Positions 1-6,424 of a DNA stretch of 63,358 nucleotides are shown piece by piece. Numbering within the stretch: position 1 is the stretch's first letter; every line of letters begins with the position of its first letter. A program made the position numbers and the translations under genes. This stretch comes from Jeotgalibacillus campisalis. GTDB taxonomy: Bacteria; Bacillota; Bacilli; Bacillales; Jeotgalibacillaceae. The notes beneath the pieces are model-generated. The model saw only the letters and a program-made list of their open reading frames with translations, made no database searches and was not told where the DNA came from. Location: NCBI RefSeq assembly GCF_000829515.1, contig NZ_JXRR01000016.1:1-63358 (forward strand), given 5' to 3'.

Positions 1-78
1 GATCAGGTAGATAGGTTCGAGGTGGAAGCATAGCGATATGTGCAGCTGACGAATACTAATCGATCGAGGACTTAACCT
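1..78 (+). rRNA. 23S ribosomal RNA, 3' end (partial)
   Basis: The first bases match the conserved 3' end of Bacillus 23S rRNA, including the segment around GAATACTAATCGATCGAGGA and the closing GACTTAACC. The rest of the gene lies left of the window. The exact 3' end is uncertain by a few bases. Confidence 0.95.
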
Positions 79-226
79 ATAAAAAAGTGTAGCGTTTACT
101 CGTTTGTTCGTTTGTTTTGATGTCTTATCCAGTTTTGAAGGAATGATTAGCAAATTATTTCTTTATTCTATTGAATTTCCTCTTGCGCAATGTTATAATC
201 TAACTTGTCGCAAAGAGAACAAAATG

Positions 227-342
<116 letters not shown>

Positions 343-348
343 TGATTT

Positions 349-423
349 TCCACAGTAGCTCAGTGGTAGAGCTATCGGCTGTTAACCGATCGGTCGTAGG
401 TTCGAGTCCTACCTGTGGAGCCA
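349..423 (+). tRNA. tRNA-Asn (GTT), CCA encoded
   Basis: Cloverleaf with acceptor TCCACAG/CTGTGGA, anticodon loop CTGTTAA, T-loop GGTTCGAGTCC and an encoded CCA. First tRNA after the 5S gene, as in the trnD cluster of B. subtilis. Confidence 0.97.
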
Positions 424-426
424 TAT

Positions 427-518
427 GGAGAGCTGTCCGAGAGGTCGAAGGAGCACGATTGGAAATCGTGTAGGCGGCTACCGCTGTCTCAAGGGTTCGA
501 ATCCCTTGCTCTCCGCCA
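427..518 (+). tRNA. tRNA-Ser (GGA), CCA encoded
   Basis: Class II tRNA with a long variable arm; acceptor GGAGAGC/GCTCTCC, anticodon GGA, T-loop GGTTCGAATCC, encoded CCA. Confidence 0.96.
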
Positions 519-540
519 TAAATCTTATAACGTATTAAAA

Positions 541-615
541 GGCCCGTTGGTCAAGCGGTTAAGACACCGCCCTTTCACGGCGGTAACACGGGTTCGAATC
601 CCGTACGGGTCACCA
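541..615 (+). tRNA. tRNA-Glu (TTC), CCA encoded
   Basis: Acceptor GGCCCGT/ACGGGTC, anticodon loop CTTTCAC giving TTC, T-loop GGTTCGAATCC, encoded CCA. Confidence 0.96.
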
Positions 616-624
616 AAGACATTT

Positions 625-697
625 GGAGAATTAGCTCAGCTGGGAGAGCATCTGCCTTACAAGCAGAGGGTCGGCGGTTCGAGCCCGTCATTCTCCA
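625..697 (+). tRNA. tRNA-Val (TAC), CCA not encoded
   Basis: Acceptor GGAGAAT/ATTCTCC, anticodon TAC. The discriminator A is followed by CTC instead of CCA, so the 3' end must be added by tRNA nucleotidyltransferase. Confidence 0.95.
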
Positions 698-779
698 CTC
701 GTTAACATCAGAGAGAGACAGTGTTATAATTGTTTAACTTTTTCTCACCTGTTTCTAAAAACGAGCATATACTTATTAA

Positions 780-853
<74 letters not shown>

Positions 854-860
854 TTACCAA

Positions 861-936
861 GGTCCCGTGGTGTAGCGGTTAACATGCCTGCCTGTCACGC
901 AGGAGATCGCCGGTTCGATCCCGGTCGGGACCGCCA
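861..936 (+). tRNA. tRNA-Asp (GTC), CCA encoded
   Basis: Acceptor GGTCCCG/CGGGACC, anticodon GTC, T-loop GGTTCGATCCC, encoded CCA. Confidence 0.96.
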
Positions 937-989
937 TTTTCTATAAAAACATTGAAAATTTATAGAATACATAGTTCGATTTGCAGTAT

Positions 990-1065
990 GGCTTTGTAGC
1001 TCAGTCGGTAGAGCAATGGACTGAAAATCCATGTGTCGGCGGTTCGATTCCGTCCAAAGCCACCA
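990..1065 (+). tRNA. tRNA-Phe (GAA), CCA encoded
   Basis: Acceptor GGCTTTG/CAAAGCC, anticodon GAA in loop CTGAAAA, encoded CCA. In B. subtilis trnD a tRNA-Thr follows; here only 21 nt separate this gene from tRNA-Tyr. Confidence 0.96.
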
Positions 1066-1086
1066 TATTTTTATTGTATTGATCGT

Positions 1087-1170
1087 GGAGGGGTAGCGAA
1101 GTGGCTAAACGCGGCGGACTGTAAATCCGCTCCTTCGGGTTCGGCAGTTCGAATCTGCCCCCCTCCACCA
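1087..1170 (+). tRNA. tRNA-Tyr (GTA), CCA encoded
   Basis: Class II tRNA; acceptor GGAGGGG/CCCCTCC, anticodon GTA, variable arm CTCCTTCGGGTTC, encoded CCA. Confidence 0.96.
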
Positions 1171-1174
1171 TTTT

Positions 1175-1248
1175 AGGGGCATAGTTTAAAGGTAGAACAG
1201 AGGTCTCCAAAACCTCCGGTGTGGGTTCGATTCCTACTGCCCCTGCCA
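1175..1248 (+). tRNA. tRNA-Trp (CCA anticodon), CCA encoded
   Basis: Acceptor AGGGGCA/TGCCCCT, anticodon CCA in loop CTCCAAA, encoded 3' CCA. Confidence 0.96.
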
Positions 1249-1269
1249 ATTTTAAAATTTTATAATTAT

Positions 1270-1346
1270 GGCGGTCGTGGCGAAGTGGTTAACGCACCTG
1301 ATTGTGGTTCAGGCATTCGTGGGTTCGATTCCCATCGGTCGCCCCA
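1270..1346 (+). tRNA. tRNA-His (GTG), CCA encoded
   Basis: Acceptor begins with the extra 5' G opposite the discriminator C, typical of tRNA-His; anticodon GTG; encoded CCA. Confidence 0.95.
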
Positions 1347-1357
1347 TTTTTAATTTA

Positions 1358-1429
1358 TGGGCTATAGCCAAGCGGTAAGGCAACGGATTTTGATTCCGTC
1401 ATGCGTTGGTTCGAATCCAGCTAGCCCAG
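1358..1429 (+). tRNA. tRNA-Gln (TTG), CCA not encoded
   Basis: Acceptor TGGGCTA/TAGCCCA, anticodon TTG in loop TTTTGAT. The discriminator G is followed by CTT rather than CCA. Confidence 0.95.
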
Positions 1430-1434
1430 CTTTA

Positions 1435-1509
1435 GCGGGAGTAGTTCAGTGGTAGAACACCACCTTGCCAAGGTGGGGGTCGCGAGTTCGAATCTCGTCT
1501 TCCGCTCCA
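1435..1509 (+). tRNA. tRNA-Gly (GCC), CCA encoded
   Basis: Acceptor GCGGGAG/CTTCCGC, anticodon GCC, T-loop AGTTCGAATCT, encoded CCA. Confidence 0.96.
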
Positions 1510-1518
1510 TTTTTTTTT

Positions 1519-1592
<74 letters not shown>

Positions 1593-1599
1593 ATAGTAA

Positions 1600-1680
1600 G
1601 CCTGAGTGGTGGAATGGCAGACACGTCGCACTCAAAATGCGATGCCGCGAGGCGTGCCGGTTCAAGTCCGGCCTCAGGTA
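1600..1680 (+). tRNA. tRNA-Leu (CAA), CCA not encoded
   Basis: Class II tRNA with long variable arm; acceptor GCCTGAG/CTCAGGT, anticodon loop CTCAAAA giving CAA. No encoded CCA. Last tRNA before the cluster terminator. Confidence 0.94.
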
Positions 1681-1690
1681 TCAGTATACT

Positions 1691-1727
1691 AAAAAGGTTC
1701 TCAGCGATTATGTTGAGAACCTTTTTT
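1691..1727 (+). terminator. terminator of the rRNA-tRNA operon
   Basis: Inverted repeat AAAGGTTCTCA/TGAGAACCTTT around a 9-nt loop, followed by a run of T. It closes the rRNA-tRNA transcript 11 nt after tRNA-Leu. Confidence 0.9.
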
Positions 1728-1728
1728 T

Positions 1729-2113
1729 ATTTTTCTATACGAAATGCTGGGGTTCTCACTCAACACTGCAGAAATGAAAAATGTACGACATCATGCATTC
1801 TTTTATACTTGAATTGTCGAGAATCAAGTATTGATTGGAGATGCGTACAGTTGAATTTTATTTTTTAAGTCTTATTAATGCCGGATTTGTTAATTACCTA
1901 TTTTAATAGTCAGTATTTGTTGGTATGGTTAATGGTAAATGCTTGTCTAGCTATTATTTTTCATTGAATACGATCTTACTGGAATACAGTGCGAGGTAAA
2001 AGAATATAGTGAAGAAAAGACTTGAAGATATCTTATATTTACTAATGTGCATTCAACCTGATTTTAAAGAGGAAAAAAATATTAATAAATGTATATAATT
2101 TTGTCGAAAGATG
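1729..2113. other. gene-free AT-rich spacer
   Basis: About 385 bases between the cluster terminator and the promoter of the lone tRNA-Gly. I see no ORF with a ribosome site, no RNA fold and no repeat. Confidence 0.6.
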
Positions 2114-2142
2114 TTGACCTCATGTAAATTTAATGTTAAATT
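2114..2142 (+). promoter_or_regulatory. sigma-A promoter of the solitary tRNA-Gly
   Basis: TTGACC, a 17-nt spacer, then TAAATT, placing transcription start about 10 nt before the tRNA. The -10 box is imperfect. Confidence 0.5.
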
Positions 2143-2158
2143 TATATATGTTGCTGAT

Positions 2159-2232
2159 GCGGGTGTAGTTTAGTGGTAAAACCTCAGCCTTCCAAGCTGA
2201 TGTCGTGAGTTCGATTCTCATCACCCGCTCCA
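2159..2232 (+). tRNA. tRNA-Gly (TCC), CCA encoded
   Basis: Acceptor GCGGGTG/CATCACCCGC region, anticodon loop CTTCCAA giving TCC, T-loop AGTTCGATTCT, encoded CCA. It stands apart from the cluster with its own promoter and terminator. Confidence 0.95.
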
Positions 2233-2243
2233 CAATACATAGC

Positions 2244-2285
2244 CAACGCAGTGTTTCGTTGTATCAACGAAGCATTGCGTTTTTT
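2244..2285 (+). terminator. terminator after tRNA-Gly
   Basis: A long imperfect stem (AACGCAGTGTTTCGTTG against CAACGAAGCATTGCGTT, 3-nt loop) followed by TTTTT. Confidence 0.9.
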
Positions 2286-2333
2286 CTATTTTAAATAAAT
2301 AAGCTCAAAATATTATCCCGCTTACATTAGATA

Positions 2334-2367
2334 TAAAATAAAACCGGGTGCAAGCCGCCCGGTTTTG
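2334..2367 (-). terminator. terminator of the B3/B4-domain gene
   Basis: AAACCGGG/CCCGGTTT hairpin. On the minus strand it is followed by TTTTATTTTAT, so it ends transcription of the leftward gene starting at 3057. Confidence 0.8.
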
Positions 2368-2397
2368 GTCTGTGTTACTATAAATCAATCAGTTAAC

Positions 2398-3057
2398 CTA
2401 AATTATATAACTCTTACCTGATCCTCCATGCACTTGAAGAAACATGTCTTTAAGTGATTCCGTTAATTTTAAATGGTCTTCTGGAGACAGGCTGGGTCTA
2501 AGATAAATAATCTGAAGCGCTTCGTTTGTACTCTGATTTACAGCTGTTCTTTGTGAATCAACAAAAGGACTTCCGAATGCTCCATTTTCGTCAGCAGATA
2601 CCAGCAGATTTTTAAGAGAGTTCGAGCGGCCGTTAAGTCCTGTATATTCTTCACCTGGTTCGCCAAGCCGGATTGATACATCACCATTTATCTGTGATGT
2701 GTCATAAAGACCAATTGGGGACTGATATTCAAGGGAAAAGAAATTGTTAAGGTCCACAGCAGAATGTACTGGGGTTAAATAATTTTGTTTTTTGATTCTG
2801 CGGTAGAGAGATTCTGCACTGGGTCGGTAACGGTTAGGATCTTTGCCCAGCGCTTTAAAGATTCTTCTCCACTCTTTAATGCCTTCGAGGTCCGTTACTT
2901 GTGAGTCTTGCAGTTCAAAGAAAATGGATTCCTGAAAAAGCTGCAGCCGGCCTTTAAGCATCTGGGGAGATTCCCCTATTTGAATATCTTTGTATTGAAT
3001 GATGCCAAAGGAAAGAGGTTCTTTGTGTTGCAGGGTTGGATGAACATATACTTTCAT
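2398..3057 (-). CDS. B3/B4 domain-containing protein
   Basis: 219-aa protein built almost entirely from the B3/B4 fold found in the beta subunit of phenylalanyl-tRNA synthetase and in free-standing proteins. Typical features are the segments EWRRIFKALGKDPNRYRPS (about residues 62-80) and LNNFFSLEYQSPIGLYD (about 103-119). Free-standing members probably bind tRNA or aminoacyl-tRNA, but no reaction is established. There is no signal peptide or membrane segment, so it is cytosolic. The ATG has GAGGAG about 10 nt upstream. It is monocistronic, divergent from queG, with its own terminator. The family call is fairly sure; the function is unknown. Confidence 0.75.
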   Translation of the reverse strand: MKVYVHPTLQHKEPLSFGIIQYKDIQIGESPQMLKGRLQLFQESIFFELQDSQVTDLEGIKEWRRIFKALGKDPNRYRPSAESLYRRIKKQNYLTPVHSAVDLNNFFSLEYQSPIGLYDTSQINGDVSIRLGEPGEEYTGLNGRSNSLKNLLVSADENGAFGSPFVDSQRTAVNQSTNEALQIIYLRPSLSPEDHLKLTESLKDMFLQVHGGSGKSYII

Positions 3058-3150
3058 GGTAGCAGCTCCTCGGTTAGTGTTATTACCGTTTATGATAGCA
3101 GAAAGCTGAGCATGTTAAAATAAAGATACTCTTTTGAAAGGAGGGACGGG

Positions 3151-4284
3151 ATGAATTATCGATTGTTGAAACAGGAAATAAAAGATCATGCAGATTCGCT
3201 TGGAATTGACAAAATCGGTTTTACAACGGCAGATGTTTTTACTGAAATGAAAAACCATCTGATCAGACAAGAGCAGCTGGATTATCAATCTGGTTTTGAA
3301 GAAAAAGATATAAATAAACGTGTGGATCCTTCGTTAATTTTTTCGGAGCCCCGTTCCATTATTGCAATTGCACTTGCTTATCCTTCTAAGATGAAAGATT
3401 CCCCGAGAAGTGTGAAGGGTGAGAGAAGAGGCATTTTTGCACGAGCGTCCTGGGGAACTGATTATCATGAAGTACTCAGGGATCGTTTAAACAAGCTTGA
3501 AGCCTTTATTAAGGAAAGAGTGCCTGAAGCCCGTTTCCGTTCTATGGTGGATACTGGAGAGCTTGTAGACCGTGCTGTAGCCGAGAGAGCCGGGATAGGA
3601 TGGAGTGCTAAAAACTGTGCAGTGATTACGCCTGAGTTTGGTTCGTACGTTTATTTGGGCGAAATGATTACAAACCTTCCTTTTGAACCTGACGAGCCGA
3701 TGAATGACCAATGCGGGTCCTGTAATAAATGTGTAGATGTGTGTCCAACAGGCGCGCTGGTTCAAGGTGGACAGCTGGACGCCAAAAAATGTATTGCTTT
3801 TCTTACACAAACAAAAGGTTTTTTGCCTGAACAATACCGATCTAAGATTGGCAACAGAATCTATGGATGTGATACATGTCAGACTGTGTGTCCTAAAAAC
3901 AAGGGGAAGGATTTTCATTTTCACCTTGAAATGGAGCCTGACCCGGAAATTGCAAAGCCTTTATTAGAGCCTCTTCTTACCATTAGTAACCGGGATTTTA
4001 AAGAAACGTATGGTCATGTTTCAGGGTCATGGAGAGGAAAAAAGCCAATACAAAGAAATGCCATTATTGCTCTTGCACATTTTAAAGAAGAAAGTGCTCT
4101 TCCTTCTTTGATCAGTGTGATGCAGGAGGATGTGAGACCCGTTATCCGGGGGACGGCAGCATGGGCTGTAGGAAAGATCGGCGGCGAGGAAGCACATCAG
4201 GCATTACTTGCATTTAAGGATCAAGAAGAAGACGAAGAAGTTCTGATAGAAATCCAAAAAGGACTGTCGTTTCTTAATAATTAA
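3151..4284 (+). CDS. queG: epoxyqueuosine reductase QueG
   Basis: Catalyses the last step of queuosine synthesis, reduction of epoxyqueuosine to queuosine in the wobble position of GUN-anticodon tRNAs, using cobalamin and two [4Fe-4S] clusters. The 377-aa length fits the Bacillus form. The ferredoxin-like ligands are visible: C188, C191, C194 and C198 (CGSCNKCVDVCP), then C214, C240, C243 and C247 (CDTCQTVCP). The last 80 residues (about 295-375) are a HEAT-like repeat tail that binds tRNA in characterised members. AAAGGAGGG lies 6-7 nt before the ATG. The order queG, YhbB-like amidase, trmL matches yhbA-yhbB-cspR of B. subtilis, so two tRNA wobble modifiers share one transcript. Confidence 0.95.
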   Translation: MNYRLLKQEIKDHADSLGIDKIGFTTADVFTEMKNHLIRQEQLDYQSGFEEKDINKRVDPSLIFSEPRSIIAIALAYPSKMKDSPRSVKGERRGIFARASWGTDYHEVLRDRLNKLEAFIKERVPEARFRSMVDTGELVDRAVAERAGIGWSAKNCAVITPEFGSYVYLGEMITNLPFEPDEPMNDQCGSCNKCVDVCPTGALVQGGQLDAKKCIAFLTQTKGFLPEQYRSKIGNRIYGCDTCQTVCPKNKGKDFHFHLEMEPDPEIAKPLLEPLLTISNRDFKETYGHVSGSWRGKKPIQRNAIIALAHFKEESALPSLISVMQEDVRPVIRGTAAWAVGKIGGEEAHQALLAFKDQEEDEEVLIEIQKGLSFLNN

Positions 4285-4334
4285 TCATGTAATCACCTTA
4301 TCTGTCGTAGGATGGCAAAAAGGGGTGATTTGAA

Positions 4335-4802
4335 ATGGCGTATAATCGGGGAGATGCAGTCCTGTATGCAGAGAAGTGGTGGAATGGAAGAAATCCCGCT
4401 TATCCATCTTTTGAAGTGGACTGCACGAACTTTATCTCGCAATGTCTGCGTGCAGGCGGCTGGTCGATGACAGGATATCCAAACCGCTCAAAGGGCTGGT
4501 GGGTACGAACTAATTCATGGAGCTTCAGCTGGTCTGTTGCTCATTCTCTTAAATGGTACCTTGAATCGAGCGGACGGGCTCAGCAGGTGTCAAAGGCCAG
4601 TGCCTTGAAACAGGGGGATGTAATCTGCTATGACTTTGAAGGTGACGGCAGAATCAATCATACGACCATTGTCACTGCCATGCGCTCAGGTGTGCCGCTT
4701 GTTAATGCTCATACAAGCGACAGTCGAATGAGAAATTGGGAGTATACTGATTCGTCTGCTTATACACCGGAAATTAAATATTACTTTTATGCAATTACGT
4801 GA
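4335..4802 (+). CDS. amidase-domain protein, YhbB-like (Amidase_6)
   Basis: 155-aa protein that is essentially one Amidase_6 domain, a papain-like fold related to NlpC/P60 hydrolases. The probable catalytic Cys is in [10 protein letters not shown] (about residue 30), and the conserved His is in [10 protein letters not shown] (about 115). The N-terminal [14 protein letters not shown] motif is typical of the family. Members are thought to act on cell-wall peptides or amides; the substrate is not known. No signal peptide is visible, whereas the B. subtilis neighbour YhbB is longer, so this is a domain-only version. AAAGGGGTGA precedes the ATG. It sits between queG and trmL. Confidence 0.8.
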   Translation: MAYNRGDAVLYAEKWWNGRNPAYPSFEVDCTNFISQCLRAGGWSMTGYPNRSKGWWVRTNSWSFSWSVAHSLKWYLESSGRAQQVSKASALKQGDVICYDFEGDGRINHTTIVTAMRSGVPLVNAHTSDSRMRNWEYTDSSAYTPEIKYYFYAIT

Positions 4803-4854
4803 TAAAATAGATAAATGATTTACGCTATTGAAAAGATTGTTTGAGGTGAAAAGA

Positions 4855-5328
4855 TTGGGAAATCATATTGTATTGTATCAGCCTGAAATACCTGCTAACA
4901 CAGGAAATATTGCACGAACATGTGCTGCAACTGACACGGCTCTTCATTTAATCCGTCCGCTTGGTTTTTCAACTGATGATAAAATGCTAAAGCGTGCTGG
5001 TCTGGATTACTGGAATCATGTACAGATTCATTACTATGATTCGTTAGATGAGTTTTTTGAAAGCAATGCACAAGGTGAATATTTCTTTTTAACTAAATAT
5101 GGAGAAAAGCCTCATTCCACTTTTAGCTATGAGGATACTGAAAAAAATTATTATTTTATTTTTGGAAGAGAAACGTCAGGTCTTCCTTCTGAGGTTATTG
5201 AGAAAAATAAAGATAAAGCCATCCGTGTGCCAATGAACGATCATGTCAGATCTCTTAATTTATCTAATACTGCAGCGATTTTAGTTTATGAAGCACTGAG
5301 ACAGCAGGATTTTCCGGGGCTTAAATAA
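4855..5328 (+). CDS. trmL: tRNA (cytidine/uridine-34 2'-O)-methyltransferase TrmL
   Basis: SPOUT-class enzyme that transfers a methyl group from S-adenosylmethionine to the ribose 2'-OH of the wobble base in tRNA-Leu isoacceptors. It contains the family signatures LYQPEIPANTGNIARTC at the N terminus, HLIRPLGF, the knot motif FGRETSGLP, and VRSLNLSNTAAI near the end. The start is set at a TTG (4855), because GAGGTG lies 6 nt before it and homologues begin at this residue; a longer in-frame TTG at 4828 has no ribosome site. This gives 157 aa, the usual size. B. subtilis calls this gene cspR. Confidence 0.95.
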   Translation: MGNHIVLYQPEIPANTGNIARTCAATDTALHLIRPLGFSTDDKMLKRAGLDYWNHVQIHYYDSLDEFFESNAQGEYFFLTKYGEKPHSTFSYEDTEKNYYFIFGRETSGLPSEVIEKNKDKAIRVPMNDHVRSLNLSNTAAILVYEALRQQDFPGLK

Positions 5329-5335
5329 TCGCTTG

Positions 5336-5368
5336 ACACGATTCTTTTTTTGAATCGTGTTTTTTATT
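5336..5368 (+). terminator. terminator after trmL
   Basis: ACACGATTC/GAATCGTGT stem around a T7 loop, followed by TTTTTATTT. Confidence 0.9.
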
Positions 5369-5440
5369 TGTTAAAACTTTGATTTTGAATAGGGCTTCGG
5401 TACAATTAGGAAGAAAGATAGAGGAAAGGAGCGTAAATTT

Positions 5441-6190
5441 ATGAATAAAACAATAGAGTTACTTGAAAATCACCGGTCTGTCCGTAAGTTTAAAGATGTG
5501 GCTTTAACGGATAATCAAATTAAAACCATTGTTGAGGCTGCTCAAATGGCGTCAACGTCCAGCTTTATTCAAGCTTATACAATAATTGGCATAACAGATA
5601 AGGAAAAGAAAAAAGAATTAGCTGCACTTGCAGGAGGTCAGGAATATGTAGCTGAGAGTGGACATCTATTTTTATTTTGTGCTGATCTTTACCGTCACGC
5701 TCAAATCGGAAAAATAAAGGATGCGGACGTACTGCCATCGATTGAGAGCACAGAGAAATTTATGGTAGGAGTTATAGATGCCTCGCTTGCAGCTCAAAAC
5801 GCCGCTATTGCAGCTGAATCAATGGGGCTTGGCATCTGTTATATAGGAGGTATCAGAAATAATCTGCCGGAAGTCAATAAGCTGATTGATGCACCGGATT
5901 ATGTTGTTCCTTTGTTTGGATTAACTGTCGGAGTGCCTGATCAGGAAACGGCGACTAAACCAAGAATGCCATTTGAAATGATTTACCATGAAAATAAGTA
6001 CGAAAAAGACCCTGCGCAGTTAGAAGATAAACTGAATAAATATGATCAGGGAATTTCCGCATATTATCATGAAAGAACCAAGGGTGCGCGAAGTGATCAG
6101 TGGTCAGAACAAATGGCCAAAATGCTCGAACGAAAAAGCAGATTGTATATGAAGGATTATATTGAAGAAAAAAAATTAAATCGTCACTAA
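5441..6190 (+). CDS. nfrA: oxygen-insensitive NADPH nitroreductase, NfrA type
   Basis: FMN-dependent reductase of the NfrA/NfsA group, which passes electrons from NADPH to nitroaromatics, quinones or FMN in two-electron steps. Visible features are HRSVRKF near residue 12 (FMN phosphate contact), the STSSFIQAYTIIGI segment, GMGICYIGGIRNN-like residues near 126-140, and the long helical C-terminal extension ending in KMLERKSRLYMKDYI that is specific to this subgroup. At 249 aa the length is normal. GGAAAGGAG precedes the ATG. It stands alone with a terminator after it. B. subtilis has two such genes, nfrA1 and nfrA2 (ycnD); which one this equals cannot be decided by eye. Confidence 0.88.
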   Translation: MNKTIELLENHRSVRKFKDVALTDNQIKTIVEAAQMASTSSFIQAYTIIGITDKEKKKELAALAGGQEYVAESGHLFLFCADLYRHAQIGKIKDADVLPSIESTEKFMVGVIDASLAAQNAAIAAESMGLGICYIGGIRNNLPEVNKLIDAPDYVVPLFGLTVGVPDQETATKPRMPFEMIYHENKYEKDPAQLEDKLNKYDQGISAYYHERTKGARSDQWSEQMAKMLERKSRLYMKDYIEEKKLNRH

Positions 6191-6234
6191 TAGGAATGGT
6201 AGTTTTAGCAGCCTGAATAAGTTAAGTAAAGCTA

Positions 6235-6303
6235 CATGTCTGTCACACCAAGGTCTTAGTCGATTGCATTCGACAGGATCTGGGCGGGACAGGCATTTTT
6301 TTG
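6235..6303 (+). terminator. probable structured terminator after the nitroreductase gene
   Basis: ATGTCTGTC pairs with GACAGGCAT (one wobble) across about 48 nt, with an internal GTCGA/TCGAC hairpin, followed by TTTTTTT. It is larger than a plain terminator. Two hairpins in series before the dextranase gene could also be a leader element, but the next start is 120 nt away. Confidence 0.55.
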
Positions 6304-6388
6304 GTGTTGTATCTTACTGACATAGTGTTTTATATTACGGACTTCCCCGCTTAACCCCCAAGATCGTATACAATCCTATAAGATAAAA

Positions 6389-6402
6389 TGAAAGCGATTA
6401 CA
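6389..6402 (+). promoter_or_regulatory. catabolite-responsive element (CcpA operator), dextranase gene
   Basis: TGAAAGCGATTACA fits the cre consensus TGWAANCGNTNWCA at every position. It lies 23-36 nt before the TTG start, at or just downstream of the likely transcription start, where CcpA binding normally represses. This predicts glucose repression of the dextranase. Confidence 0.85.
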
Positions 6403-6424
6403 AATAGCGAAGGGAGTGTTCAAT

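Noticed and set aside
6235-6303. Riboswitch between the nitroreductase and dextranase genes
   Set aside because: The two-part hairpin ends in T7 right after a gene and fits no aptamer known to me; called a terminator.
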